From positions 3,720,001-3,784,000 of the forward strand of contig NZ_JACHJR010000001.1 of assembly GCF_014203705.1 (NCBI RefSeq): 64,000 nucleotides of DNA, in the 5' to 3' direction. This stretch comes from Kitasatospora gansuensis. GTDB lineage: Bacteria > Actinomycetota > Actinomycetes > Streptomycetales > Streptomycetaceae. The notes beneath the pieces are model-generated. The model searched no databases, was not told where the DNA came from, and worked only from the letters and a program-made list of their open reading frames with translations. Both the position numbers and the translations under genes were made by a program. This document shows, one piece after another, positions 28,088 to 37,260 of this stretch. The stretch's first letter is position 1; each line of letters opens with the position of its first letter.

Positions 28088-28215
28088 TTGCACTGTCCAG
28101 GGGCTCGGGGAACGGCGACGAGATCTGGCGTTCGGGTCAAAAAGCAAAAGTGCCCGACCACCTACGCACGGATCACCATGCCCGAGGTCGGCGTCGCAGT
28201 TCCCCGAGCCCCTGG
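28088..28215 (+). repeat. Intergenic repeat, copy A
   Basis: 128-bp element that opens TTGCACTGT and is bounded by CCAGGGGCTCGGGGAAC (28097-28113) and its perfect complement (28199-28215). The interior includes GAGATCTGGCGTTCGGGTCA and GAAAGTGCC-like and GATCACC segments shared with copy B near 50 kb. It fills the space between two convergent stop codons (response regulator and purC), so it can form one long hairpin in either transcript. Confidence 0.9.
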
Positions 28216-28223
28216 TGGTTGCC

Positions 28224-29123
28224 CTACTGCCAAGCGGTGCCGGTGAGGCGCTCGTACGCCTCGATGTACTTGGCGCGGGAGGCCGCGACGATCTCCGCGG
28301 GCAGCGCCGGCGGCGGGAGTTCGCCGCTGGGGTCCCAGCCGGACTCCGGGGAGGCCAGCCAGTCGCGGATGAACTGCTTGTCGAAGGAGGGCTGGGCGCG
28401 GCCCGGCTCCCACTGGTCGGCGGGCCAGAAGCGCGAGGAGTCCGGCGTCAGCACCTCGTCGCCGATCACCAACTCGCCGTCCAGCAGCCCGAACTCGAAC
28501 TTGGTGTCGGCCAGGATGATGCCCCGCTCGCGGGCGATGTCCCGGGCCCGGCCGTACACCGCGAGGGTGGTCTGCCGGAGGGTGGTGGCCAGCTCGGCGC
28601 CGAGCCGGCGGGCGGTCTCCTCGTAGGGGACGTTCTCGTCGTGCTCGCCGACCTCGGCCTTGAGCGCGGGGGTGTAGATCGGGGCGGGCAGCTCCGAGCC
28701 GTCCTCCAGACCCTCCGGGAGGGCGATGCCGCAGACCGTGCGGTCCGCGCGGTACTCCTTCAGGCCGGAGCCGGTCAGGTAGCCGCGGGCCACGCACTCG
28801 ACCGGGGCCATCTCCAGGGCGCGGCAGATCAGCGTGCGCCCCTTCCAGTCGGCGGGCGCCCCTGCCGGGACCTCGGTGGAGATCACGTGGTTGGGCACGA
28901 TGTCGGCGATCCGCTCGAACCACCAGAGCGAGAGCTGGGTGAGGATCCGGCCCTTGTCCGGGATCTCGTTCGGCAGCACCCAGTCGAAGGCGGAGGTCCG
29001 GTCGCTGGCCACCATCACCAGGTCGCCGTTGGCGGCCCGGTAGAGGTCGCGCACCTTGCCGGTGTGCAGGTGTTCCAGACCAGGTACCTGGACCGGCTCG
29101 GGCTTGGTGACAAATCCGCTCAA
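28224..29123 (-). CDS. purC: Phosphoribosylaminoimidazole-succinocarboxamide synthase (SAICAR synthase)
   Basis: 299 residues. It ligates CAIR and aspartate with ATP to give SAICAR in purine synthesis. Motifs are HTGKVRDLY, ASDRTSAFDW, ECVARGYLTGSGLKEY and ILADTKFEFGL. The TTG at 29123 (SGFVTKPEPVQVPGL) gives the normal length and N-terminus; upstream in-frame ATGs extend into DNA without the family's pattern, so TTG is preferred although its ribosome site (GAGA) is weak. Not in an operon with purSQL or purD. Confidence 0.92.
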   Translation of the reverse strand: MSGFVTKPEPVQVPGLEHLHTGKVRDLYRAANGDLVMVASDRTSAFDWVLPNEIPDKGRILTQLSLWWFERIADIVPNHVISTEVPAGAPADWKGRTLICRALEMAPVECVARGYLTGSGLKEYRADRTVCGIALPEGLEDGSELPAPIYTPALKAEVGEHDENVPYEETARRLGAELATTLRQTTLAVYGRARDIARERGIILADTKFEFGLLDGELVIGDEVLTPDSSRFWPADQWEPGRAQPSFDKQFIRDWLASPESGWDPSGELPPPALPAEIVAASRAKYIEAYERLTGTAWQ

Positions 29124-29170
29124 GGTCGTCTCAGTCCTCAGAGAATGGGGGGCTCTGGGCACCGAGTCTT

Positions 29171-30721
29171 TCATGCGCCGCCGGATCCCTCCTTGCACAG
29201 GTGGTCGAGCAGGTTGGCGGTGGCCCGCTGGACGCGCTCGTCGGTGTGGCCGGGCCGGTCCAGCGCGGGTGACCAGGCGAAGGTGCCCGCCGCGAAGACG
29301 TACGCGCCGCTGGGCGCCCGGTAGAGCGAGGTCTCCTGGTACCGGGTGCGGCCGGCCGTGTCCCGGTACGGGGAGTGCGCGAGCAGGGTGCGCTCGGTGT
29401 GCTCGGGCAGCGCGACCTTCGGGTAGTAGCGGTCGGCCTCGCCCGCCACCAGGCCGGCCAGTCCCTCGCCCTCGTGCAGGCCGGTGCCCTCCCAGAGCCA
29501 GTGGCCGGTGTTCCGGGCCACCAGCGGCACCGGGGTGGGCACCCGGCCGGCGTACTGGACGCCGAGCAGGTGCTGCTCGGGCTCGGCCGCGTCCCGCCAG
29601 AGCGCGCTCTGGCTGCCCGCCGCCCCGGCCGCCGGGTGGCCGGGGTGCAGGCGCTGGCGCTTGCGGCAGTTGAGCAGCCGGTTGGGCTCACCGGCGGGGC
29701 TGGGGGTGAGGTCGACCCGCCAGTACATGGTGTTGGCGGACAGGAAGACCAGCGAGGTGCCGCCGTCCCTGGCCTGTTCGGCGGCCCGCCGCATCGGCTC
29801 GGACCAGTACTCGTCATGGCCGGGGAAGATCAGCGCCCGGTGCCGCCCCGGGTCGACCAGCCCGGCGTGCAGGTCGGTCGCGGTGGCGTAGGCGAGGTCG
29901 TAGCCGTACCGCTCGGCCCAGCGGATGAAGTCGTAGGCGTGGCCGACGTGCAGCGGCAGCCCGGCCCCCGCGTGCGGGCGGTCGAAGGAGACCGTGACGG
30001 CCGCCTCCTGCTCGCCGAGCAGCCCACCGGCCCCGTCCCAGGCGTGGTAGAGGCTGGCGCCGGTCTGCCCGTCCTCAGGGAACAGGTTGTACGCCTGCCA
30101 GGTGACGTCCGGGATCACCAGCAGCAGTTCGGCGGGGTGCGTCTGCTCGTCGAAGTCCCGTACGGTGAACGGGATGTGACTGCGGTGCAGGTTGTCGGCG
30201 GTGGTCAGCACCGCGACGTACGCGCCGGGGCGCCAGTGCGTCGGGACGTGCAGCCGCCAGGACTGCCACCAGTGGTGGCAGGAGACGGTGCGGCCGACCA
30301 CCAGCGGGGCGGGCTGGGCCAGCCCGGCGATCAGCGGACTGGACGTCATGTGGTGGGCGCCGTCGCCGCCGTAGTGGCCGATCCGGTAGACGTCCACGGT
30401 GAACTCGCGCGGCGGGTTCACCGTGACCCGCAGGTCTATCGAGCCGCCGGGGCGGATCACTCCGGCCGAGGCGAAGCCCTTGATCTGCTGCTGCACGTCG
30501 TCGGAGTTGGCCGGGGTGCCGACCGGCGGCCTGGGGCGGGGCACGCCCGCCGGGAGCTGGCCGGGCGCGTCCAGGCTGACGTACCACGGGACCGCGCCCT
30601 CGATGCCGGCCACGTACTGGTCCGGGCTCCGCAGCCACGGCAGTGGGCCCTGGCCGAAGGGGTCGGAGACACCGTGCTTCAGCGTGCCCGACTCCCAGCG
30701 GCGGTTGAGTTCCGTCCCCAC
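29171..30721 (-). CDS. N,N-dimethylformamidase beta-subunit-like protein
   Basis: 516 residues. The C-terminal two thirds have the fold of the large DMFase subunit/class I glutamine amidotransferase-like type: IFPGHDEYWSEPMRRAAEQARDGGTSLVFLSANTMYWR. The N-terminal region (about 90-240) is Ig-like beta sandwich. GTG 30721 was chosen because a perfect GGGAGGGG lies 5-10 bases upstream; the frame stays open further but without such a site. The substrate in Streptomyces is unknown; true DMFase activity is not implied. It is 47 bases ahead of purC in the same direction. Confidence 0.75.
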   Translation of the reverse strand: MGTELNRRWESGTLKHGVSDPFGQGPLPWLRSPDQYVAGIEGAVPWYVSLDAPGQLPAGVPRPRPPVGTPANSDDVQQQIKGFASAGVIRPGGSIDLRVTVNPPREFTVDVYRIGHYGGDGAHHMTSSPLIAGLAQPAPLVVGRTVSCHHWWQSWRLHVPTHWRPGAYVAVLTTADNLHRSHIPFTVRDFDEQTHPAELLLVIPDVTWQAYNLFPEDGQTGASLYHAWDGAGGLLGEQEAAVTVSFDRPHAGAGLPLHVGHAYDFIRWAERYGYDLAYATATDLHAGLVDPGRHRALIFPGHDEYWSEPMRRAAEQARDGGTSLVFLSANTMYWRVDLTPSPAGEPNRLLNCRKRQRLHPGHPAAGAAGSQSALWRDAAEPEQHLLGVQYAGRVPTPVPLVARNTGHWLWEGTGLHEGEGLAGLVAGEADRYYPKVALPEHTERTLLAHSPYRDTAGRTRYQETSLYRAPSGAYVFAAGTFAWSPALDRPGHTDERVQRATANLLDHLCKEGSGGA

Positions 30722-30833
30722 GCGCCCCTCCCACACTCGCACCGGCCCGACTCGGCCCCCGGTGGCATGTGCCAAGCGGATGTGCGTGCGGTCCAGCACA
30801 CCACAGTGCTGGCGCTGCGTCACCCCACCGTAG

Positions 30834-30848
30834 CAACAAGTATTGTTG
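30834..30848. promoter_or_regulatory. Operator-like inverted repeat
   Basis: CAACAA-GTA-TTGTTG is a perfect dyad in an AT-rich island, 110 bases upstream of the DMFase-like gene. It has the size of a dimeric repressor site. No regulator gene is adjacent. Confidence 0.4.
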
Positions 30849-30884
30849 AAATTTGGTTCGTCCTCGGAGCGAGCCGACGGGCCG

Positions 30885-32444
30885 TCAGAGCCGGACCGGA
30901 CCCGCCAACCGCAGCCCGGCCGCCTCCAGCCAGGAACGCAACGGGGCGTCCTTGCCCTGCTCCACCGCGTCGGCCACCAGCGCCCCCAGCTCAGGGCGCC
31001 GGGTGCCGCCGAGCAGCAGCACCGGGCCGTCCAGCCAGTCCATGCCGGGGCGGCCCAGGCCGGTGTCCAGCGCCGCCAGGCAGACCAGCGCGGTGACGTG
31101 GTCGACCAGCAAGTCCCGCCCGCTGCGGACCACTTGAAGAGGGGGCGCGATCTGCGCGGCGCGCGCCAGGTGGGCGGCGAGTGCTGCGGCCAGGGGCTCG
31201 CCACCGCCGTCCGCGAGCCGGGCCAGCACCAGCTGCAGGGCGGGGGCGGCGTCCTCGGGCGCCCCCTCGCCGAGCACGGCGCGCAGCGCCGCGGCCTGGC
31301 CGCGCCAGCCGAGCTCGACCACCTCGGCCGGGTAGTCGGCCCAGTCCAGCTCCCGCCAGCCGGTGCCCGCGGTGCCGAACGGCTCCCCGAACAGCACCTC
31401 GGCGGCCAGCAGCGACACCGCCGCGTCCACCGAACCCGGCTCCTCCAGCAGGTCACAGGCGGGCCGGTCGCCGAGCCGCGTCCCGTACCCGTCGGCCAGT
31501 CGGTCCCGGCGGGACAGCTCGGTGAGCGCGGAGACCACCCCCGCGTTCAGGTGGGCCGGGTGGCGGCCGAGCCGCCAGGCGGGCAGCGCGACCCGGGTGA
31601 GCAGCCTGTCCCACCCCGCGTAGGCGAGGCCGACCTGCTCCTGGGCGGCGATCCGCAGGCCGTAGTCGACCGACTTGGCCTGCTCGGAGGCGGCCGCCGC
31701 GACCGCCCGTTCCAGCTCGGCCGAGTGCTCCCGGCAGGCGCCGAGCAGCAGTTTGGTGAGCCGGTCCAGCAGGGCGGCGGGCCCGCGCCGGGGCTCGCCG
31801 AGCGAGGCGTCCAGGCCGCGCAGGAAGCGCCGGGCGGCGGCGATCTCCGGGTCGGCCGCGGCCGCCGTACCGGCGACCACCGGGGCCAGCAGGGCGCGCA
31901 GCTCGCCGGCCCGCATCCACCAGAGGAACGGCGAGCCGATCACCAGCACCGGCGCGGGCTCCGAAGCCCGGTCGGGCGCGCCGGACAGCACCTCCCCGGC
32001 GACCGGGGCGGCCCGGCCCGCCGAGCGCCGCCGGCTGGTCCGGTGCACCTCCTCCAGCCAGCTGTCGCAGTCGGGGGTGAGCGCGATCCCGGACGGGGCG
32101 GGCACCCCGAGCCGCTCGGCCAGCTCGCCGATCTGCCGGTAGAGCTCGGGGGCGGCGGACTCCGCGACCGGCACCGCGGGCGTGCGCGGCGGCACCGCCC
32201 TGGCGTACGTCCTGGCCACCAGCCAGGTGGCGAGCAGCACCAGGACGGCGAAGCCGCCGACCACCCAGCGGGCCGCGTCCCAGGCCGCCGCGTCGTCGGC
32301 GCCCGGGGCACCGATCCGGCCGGTGAACCGGCCCGCGAACAGCACCACCGCGAGTGCGGCGGGCAGCGCGGCGACACCCAGCGCCCGCCCGCGGACCCGG
32401 AGCACGGCCTGGGCACGTGCGCGGGCTGCGTCGACAGCGGCCAT
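30885..32444 (-). CDS. Conserved membrane protein of unknown function
   Basis: 519 residues with two membrane segments near the N-terminus (about 22-40 and 60-80), then a large cytoplasmic or extracytoplasmic Ala/Leu/Arg-rich region with no family recognised. The layout recalls peptidase-like membrane proteins, but no HExxH motif is present, so a protease call is not justified. ATG 32444 has AAGGGGG upstream. Upstream of and co-directional with the DMFase-like gene, separated by 163 bases with an operator-like dyad. Confidence 0.7.
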   Translation of the reverse strand: MAAVDAARARAQAVLRVRGRALGVAALPAALAVVLFAGRFTGRIGAPGADDAAAWDAARWVVGGFAVLVLLATWLVARTYARAVPPRTPAVPVAESAAPELYRQIGELAERLGVPAPSGIALTPDCDSWLEEVHRTSRRRSAGRAAPVAGEVLSGAPDRASEPAPVLVIGSPFLWWMRAGELRALLAPVVAGTAAAADPEIAAARRFLRGLDASLGEPRRGPAALLDRLTKLLLGACREHSAELERAVAAAASEQAKSVDYGLRIAAQEQVGLAYAGWDRLLTRVALPAWRLGRHPAHLNAGVVSALTELSRRDRLADGYGTRLGDRPACDLLEEPGSVDAAVSLLAAEVLFGEPFGTAGTGWRELDWADYPAEVVELGWRGQAAALRAVLGEGAPEDAAPALQLVLARLADGGGEPLAAALAAHLARAAQIAPPLQVVRSGRDLLVDHVTALVCLAALDTGLGRPGMDWLDGPVLLLGGTRRPELGALVADAVEQGKDAPLRSWLEAAGLRLAGPVRL

Positions 32445-32941
32445 ACGGCGCGGCACCCCCTTCGGAGCCGGCGTCCACGGCTCGCGGCGCCCTCCGGTTA
32501 CCGGGAGGCCGGCCACGACCCGGACACCCGAGCCGACTCGAAATGATCAGTATCCGAACGGAGGACGACGGACGTCGGCCCCGCTTGTGCATCGTGCATG
32601 GCACTTCTGACAGTTCTGACGCCTGCCCGTGGGCGGGCGTTCCGGATCGGTACCGTTTCCACCCGTCCTGATGACACGACGGCCGGACCGAGCGCCACCG
32701 ACAGCATCCCCCCGGCCGCGCCAGGGCACCCGGCGGCGGCCGCACCGGCGGGCAGCCCGCCGACGCGATCCAGCGCACCCTACGACCCGGGGCCCGGTCA
32801 CGTCAGCCGGATGGCGACCGGATCACCCGAAGGACTGGAATCCTGCCGCCGACCGGTGTGGCGACTGGTGCCCGACAACGCCGGAGGGCGCTGCGTCCGG
32901 TGGGATGACCCGGTCGCAGCGCCCTCGTGGAACGGTCCGGA
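32445..32941. other. Intergenic region with purD terminator, no gene
   Basis: About 500 bases without a convincing gene. Frames here are open only because of GC bias, and have no ribosome-binding site. A hairpin AGGGCGCTGCG/CGCAGCGCCCT (32885-32925) stands 17 bases past the purD stop and should terminate purD. The rest probably contains the promoter of the membrane protein gene. Confidence 0.55.
32885..32925 (-). terminator. purD terminator
   Basis: Perfect 11-bp arms AGGGCGCTGCG (32885-32895) and CGCAGCGCCCT (32915-32925). Confidence 0.75.
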
Positions 32942-34183
32942 CTACCGCGCCGCCTTCAGCGCGATGTCGGTGCGGTGCTGCCCGCCCTTGAGCGAGATCC
33001 GGGCGACCCCCCGGTAGGCCAGCTCGCGCGCCTCGGCCAGGTCGGCCCCGGCCGCGGTGACCGAGAGCACCCGGCCACCGGCGCTGAGCACCTCGCCGTC
33101 CGGGCCGGTCGCGGTGCCGGCGTGCAGCACGAACGCGCCCTCGGCCTCAGCCTCGGCCAGGCCCTCGATCGGGTCACCGGTGCGCGGGGCGGCCGGGTAG
33201 CCCTCGGAGGCGATCACCACGGTGACCGCGGCGCCCTCGTCCCAGCGCAGCGGCTCCAGGGTGTCCAGGGTGCCGTTGGCGGCGGCCAACAGGACGCCGG
33301 CCAGCGGGGTGCGCAGCCGAGCCAGCACGACCTGGGTCTCCGGGTCGCCGAAGCGCGCGTTGAACTCGATCACCCGGGTGCCGCGCGAGGTGAGCGCCAG
33401 GCCGGCGTAGAGCAGGCCGGAGAACGGGGTGCCCCGGTGCCGCAGCTCGTCCACGGTCGGCTGCAGGACGGTCTCCAGCACCTCCTGCACCAGACCCTCG
33501 GGGGCCCACGGCAGCGGCGAGTACGCGCCCATGCCGCCGGTGTTCGGGCCCTGGTCGCCGTCCAGCGCGCGCTTGAAGTCCTGCGCGGGCACCAGCGGCA
33601 GCACGGTGACGCCGTCGGTGATCGCGAACAGCGAGACCTCGGGACCGTCCAGGTACTCCTCGATCACCACCCGGTCGCAGGCGAGCGCGTGGGCCAGCGC
33701 CTCGGCGCGGTCCTCGGTGACCACCACGCCCTTGCCGGCCGCCAGGCCGTCGTCCTTCACCACGTACGGGGCGCCGAAGGCGTCCAGCGCCTCGACCGCC
33801 TCGGCCTCGGTGACGCAGACGTAGGAGCGCGCGGTCGGCACGCCGGCGCCGGCCATCACGTCCTTGGCGAAGGCCTTGGAGCCCTCCAGCTGGGCGGCCT
33901 CCCCGGACGGGCCGAAGACCGGGATGCCGGCCGCCCGGACGGCGTCCGAGACGCCCGCGACCAGCGGGGCCTCCGGGCCGACCACGACCAGTTCGGAGCC
34001 GAGCCGCCGGGCCAGCGCGGCCACGGCCGCACCGTCCAGCTGGTCGACCGGGTGGACCGTCGCCACCTGTGCGATCCCGGCGTTGCCCGGGGCACAGTGC
34101 AACTCGGAGACGGCGGGATCTTGGGACAGAGAGCGGCACAGGGCGTGTTCGCGGGCGCCGCCGCCGATGACGAGGACCTTCAC
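32942..34183 (-). CDS. purD: Phosphoribosylamine-glycine ligase (GAR synthetase)
   Basis: 413-residue ATP-grasp enzyme of purine synthesis. MKVLVIGGGAREHALC start, PYVVKDDGLAAGKGVVV for ATP binding, GGMGAYSPLPWA and EFNARFGDPETQ for substrate and metal are intact. The GTG at 34183 follows a TACCCT -10 box by seven bases, so the message is probably leaderless and the longer upstream frame is not used. Monocistronic. Confidence 0.95.
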   Translation of the reverse strand: MKVLVIGGGAREHALCRSLSQDPAVSELHCAPGNAGIAQVATVHPVDQLDGAAVAALARRLGSELVVVGPEAPLVAGVSDAVRAAGIPVFGPSGEAAQLEGSKAFAKDVMAGAGVPTARSYVCVTEAEAVEALDAFGAPYVVKDDGLAAGKGVVVTEDRAEALAHALACDRVVIEEYLDGPEVSLFAITDGVTVLPLVPAQDFKRALDGDQGPNTGGMGAYSPLPWAPEGLVQEVLETVLQPTVDELRHRGTPFSGLLYAGLALTSRGTRVIEFNARFGDPETQVVLARLRTPLAGVLLAAANGTLDTLEPLRWDEGAAVTVVIASEGYPAAPRTGDPIEGLAEAEAEGAFVLHAGTATGPDGEVLSAGGRVLSVTAAGADLAEARELAYRGVARISLKGGQHRTDIALKAAR

Positions 34184-34196
34184 GCTCTGAAGGGTA
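34184..34196 (-). promoter_or_regulatory. purD leaderless-type -10 element
   Basis: Minus-strand TACCCT (34196-34191), seven bases, then GTG 34183. Confidence 0.55.
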
Positions 34197-34653
34197 GTCG
34201 GTGGCCGGATCGCACCGGTCGCTGGGCCCGTCGGAACCTCCAACCGAGCTCGTCGGTGGACGGACGAAACTGGAGGATGCTCCAAGCCCTGCGCCGAACG
34301 GGACTGGGCAGAGTGGCCGGGTCAGGGTGACGGGACCGGACGGGCTCGCTCGGAAGGGTGAAATCTCGCCGACCGCCGCAACTCTCCCACCTCGGCTTGA
34401 TGGGGTGAATTCCGATAACGATCGCTGCCGAAGCGGCCCCACGGTCAGCCATTTGGCGGTAAGAAGTGCTGTTGGACGAGCACCGGCCGTCACCGTTGCA
34501 CGACACCATGGGCGACCCACACCGCTCGCGGTGCCGACCGTCCGACGAAGTGTCACATCTGGCCGGTGTCCGGAACACTGGCCGCTCGACGCACCGTCAG
34601 GCCCGGTACCCGCCAGGGCCTCAGCAGTCCGCCCGCCACAGGGAGCCCCACAG
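34197..34653. other. Intergenic region, no gene recognised
   Basis: 457 bases between the divergent purD and SLATT genes. The plus-strand frame of the SLATT gene stays open upstream, but lacks a start with ribosome site until 34654 and shows no coding-type composition. The region probably carries both promoters. Confidence 0.5.
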
Positions 34654-35439
34654 GTGAGCCAGCCGGAAATGCAGCCCGAGGAGAGCCCCTGGGGCAAGGA
34701 AGTCGGTGAGGAGGACCAGCCCGTCGCGGCCTCCGCCGCACGGACCCCCACCCGCCGCCGCACCGATCTGAGTGCCCGCCAGTTCCCGCTCGGGGACTGG
34801 GGGGAGCCCGCCGAGCGGCTGGAGGAGCTCTACCGCTGGTCCGAGGAGCGGGCCGTCGAGGCGATCGACTGGTACCGCCGGGACCGGGTCTGGAAGCGGC
34901 GCTGGGCCAGGCTGCTGCGGTTCGGCGCGGCCGGGTTCGCGGTGGCCGGGGCGACCGCGCCGCTGCTCTCGCTCAGCGGGGTCTCCTGGGCCTCGCCGAG
35001 CTGGGGGTACGTCGGCCTGGCGCTCTCCGCCGCCTGCCTCGGGGTGGACCGGGCGTTCGGCCAGACCTCCGGCTGGATGCGGGACGTCAGCACCGCCCAG
35101 GCACTGCAGCGCCGACTGGAGGCGTTCCAGTTCGACTGGGCCTCGGAGTGCGTGCGCGAGGTGCTCGGCCCCACCGAGGGGACGGCGGGCGAGGCGGCCG
35201 AGCGCTGTCTCGGCGTGCTGCGCCGGTTCTGCGAGGACGTCTCGGACGTGGTCCGGGGCGAGACCTCGGAGTGGATGCTGGAGTTCCGCGCCACCATGAC
35301 CCAGCTGCCCACCCAGTCCCCCGGCCCGTGGGGCGGCCGCACCGAGAGCGGGGCCGGCGCCCAGGTCCGGATCCTGCCGCCGCCGGGCACCCGGCCGACC
35401 ATGCCGCGGCAGCGTCCGCCGGAGGGTCCGCTGCGCTAG
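34654..35439 (+). CDS. SLATT/DUF4231-type two-TM membrane protein
   Basis: 261 residues. A polar N-terminus leads into LEELYRWSEERAVEAIDWYRRDRVWKRRWARLLRFGAAG, then two membrane helices (about 90-108 and 114-132) and a cytoplasmic amphipathic helix bundle (RRLEAFQFDWASECVREVL) with a Pro-rich tail. This order is that of SLATT (two-TM) domains, proposed pore-forming effectors in nucleotide-signal conflict systems. No SMODS/nucleotidyltransferase or sensor gene is adjacent, so a housekeeping role is more likely here. GTG 34654 has GGGAG upstream. Confidence 0.7.
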   Translation: MSQPEMQPEESPWGKEVGEEDQPVAASAARTPTRRRTDLSARQFPLGDWGEPAERLEELYRWSEERAVEAIDWYRRDRVWKRRWARLLRFGAAGFAVAGATAPLLSLSGVSWASPSWGYVGLALSAACLGVDRAFGQTSGWMRDVSTAQALQRRLEAFQFDWASECVREVLGPTEGTAGEAAERCLGVLRRFCEDVSDVVRGETSEWMLEFRATMTQLPTQSPGPWGGRTESGAGAQVRILPPPGTRPTMPRQRPPEGPLR

Positions 35440-35510
35440 GCCGTTCGTTCCCGCGGGACGCCCGGCTGCCGGGTGTCCCGCAGAAACGATCCATCAGCCC
35501 TGATCGGGCG

Positions 35511-36158
35511 TCAGGCGAAGACGATCATCGAGCCCTGGGTGACGCTCCGGGTGGCCGCCGCGTACAGCCCCGCCCAGGCGTGCCGCTCCCGGGCGAACGG
35601 GTGCTGGTCGTCGATCGGCGGCTCGAAGGTCTGCTCCAGATCGGTCGGCGCGAGCGGCCGGGTCGGAGCCGGCGGGTTCAGCGGATCGAGGCCCAACACC
35701 GGCGCCACCGCCTGGAGTTCGCGCAGCAGGCCGAACGAGGAGCCGAGCGGGCCGCCCGAGGCCAGCAGCTCGTCCGCGACCAGCGGGAGCTGGAAGTCGA
35801 TCGGCACGTACGCCCCGGCGTGGTCGAAGTGCCAGACCAGGTGCGACTGTTCGGCCGTCGACTCGAACATCTCCAACAGCTGCTCGTAGTCACCGCCGAG
35901 CGCGTCCACCGGCTCGATCGCGAAGCCGGTCAGCCCCAACAGGTAGGCCCGCCTCAGGAAGTGCAGCGAGTCGTAGTCGAAGGCGGCGATCGGCTCCACC
36001 GAGCCGCTGAGCTCCGGCGAGTACCGGTACACCGGGACCTCGGGCAGGCCGTGCGCGGCCAGCGCCGCGTTGTAGCGGACGAGGTCGTCCCGGAACGGGT
36101 TCTCGGGGCTGTGCGTCAGGACGTCCACCAGCGGGACGAGCCAGAGGTCGCAGGCCAT
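35511..36158 (-). CDS. Conserved hypothetical protein, 215 residues
   Basis: Soluble, acidic protein without signal peptide or membrane segment. It begins MACDLWLVPLVDVLTHSPENPF and contains VWHFDHAGAYVPIDFQLPLV and a C-terminal ERHAWAGLYAAATRSVTQGSMIVFA. No family was recognised. A regular aromatic/acidic pattern and good codon bias support a real gene. It is co-directional with the GntR gene 45 bases upstream and may be in one operon. Confidence 0.7.
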   Translation of the reverse strand: MACDLWLVPLVDVLTHSPENPFRDDLVRYNAALAAHGLPEVPVYRYSPELSGSVEPIAAFDYDSLHFLRRAYLLGLTGFAIEPVDALGGDYEQLLEMFESTAEQSHLVWHFDHAGAYVPIDFQLPLVADELLASGGPLGSSFGLLRELQAVAPVLGLDPLNPPAPTRPLAPTDLEQTFEPPIDDQHPFARERHAWAGLYAAATRSVTQGSMIVFA

Positions 36159-36203
36159 GGGCCGGCTCTTCCTCTCAGAGGGCGGACACGGGAAGAGCCC
36201 ACC

Positions 36204-37103
36204 CTACTGCGCCACCGGCTCCTCGGTACCGGCCCCGGCCTCGGTCTGCCGCGGGCGGCCGAAGCGGCCGGGCGGGACGGCCCGGGGCAGCGGCACCAGC
36301 CCGAGCCCGATCTCGTCCGCCGACGCGGGCCTGACCGGCTCCGCGACGGTCTCCACGACCGGCTCCACCGAGCTGCGGAGCAGCGGCAGCACCGCCACCG
36401 ACTCCAGCGGGCGGCCGGTCAGCCTGGCCAGCAGCTCGACCGTGAACAGGTTGTACTCGTTCACCACCCGGTGCGCCCCGGAGACGTCCCGGGCCTCGAT
36501 CCGGTCCACCAGCTCCGGGTGCCGGTCCCAGCAGACCTCCTCGAGCTCCCCGGCGGCCCGCAGGTAGGGCGCCGCGAACATCCAGGACTGCACCCGCAGC
36601 CAGCCCAGGTAGCCGGAGATCCGGGTGTTGTCGAGCAGCGCCCCGGCCTCGTGCCAGAACCGCAGGTCGCAGCCGACCAGCACGTCCAACTGGCCGGACC
36701 GGGCCGCCCGTTGGGCCGCCTCGGCCCGGCGGCGCAGCGACGGCAGGCGCCGCCAGTCGTACCCGCTGACCCGGGCCCCGAGCTGGCGGAAGGCACTGTC
36801 CGTCAGCATGGTGCGGGCCTCGAATATCTCCACGAAGTCCGACCAGTCGAACTCCGGGACGGTGAAGCCGCGGTGGTGCTCGGCCCGGAGCAGACCCTGC
36901 GCCGCCAGGTCGACCAGGGCCTCCCTGGCCGGGGTGGCGGAGACGCCGTACAGCTCGGCGATCTCCTTGACGGTGAAGTTGCGGCCGGCCGCCAGGCGGC
37001 CGGCCATCATCTCCTCGCGGAGCGCGGCGGCGATCTGCTCGCGCAGGCTGTTGCGCTGGATCGCCGGGCGGCCGTCGCCGGGCGGAGCCGTGGGGCTGGA
37101 CAT
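36204..37103 (-). CDS. GntR/FadR-family transcriptional regulator
   Basis: 299 residues. The N-terminal winged helix (LREQIAAALREEMMAGRLAAGRNFTVKEIAELYGVSATPAREALVDLAAQGLL in outline, about 20-80) is followed by an FCD-type all-helical effector domain (about 90-240) with the His/Asp positions of metal-binding FadR members. A Pro-rich tail follows. ATG 37103 has GAGAGGAGG upstream. The likely targets are adjacent genes, including the nitrilase-like gene upstream on the same strand, but no operator was identified. Confidence 0.85.
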   Translation of the reverse strand: MSSPTAPPGDGRPAIQRNSLREQIAAALREEMMAGRLAAGRNFTVKEIAELYGVSATPAREALVDLAAQGLLRAEHHRGFTVPEFDWSDFVEIFEARTMLTDSAFRQLGARVSGYDWRRLPSLRRRAEAAQRAARSGQLDVLVGCDLRFWHEAGALLDNTRISGYLGWLRVQSWMFAAPYLRAAGELEEVCWDRHPELVDRIEARDVSGAHRVVNEYNLFTVELLARLTGRPLESVAVLPLLRSSVEPVVETVAEPVRPASADEIGLGLVPLPRAVPPGRFGRPRQTEAGAGTEEPVAQ

Positions 37104-37260
37104 CCGGGCGGCAGCCTCCTCTCCGGGCTCGGCACTACGCGGCGGCCGCTCCGAGCGGAACACGACCAGGGCTCATCTTCTCAAATGCGCCCACCTGGTG
37201 CGCAAGAGCCCTATCAGTGTCCATACCCGGACATGCACCCGGCCCCCCGTACGGGATCCG

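Noticed and set aside
28088..28215. Riboswitch upstream of purC
   Set aside because: It lies past the stop of purC, not upstream, and matches the convergent repeat at 50 kb.
30885..32444. Membrane peptidase call for the 519-residue protein
   Set aside because: No HExxH or other catalytic motif is present, only a two-TM N-terminus.
32598..33017. Plus-strand open frame between the membrane protein and purD
   Set aside because: No ribosome site, runs antisense through the purD 3' end and its terminator, composition not coding-like.
34201..34653. N-terminal extension of the SLATT protein
   Set aside because: Frame is open but lacks a supported start, and the GTG at 34654 has a good ribosome site.
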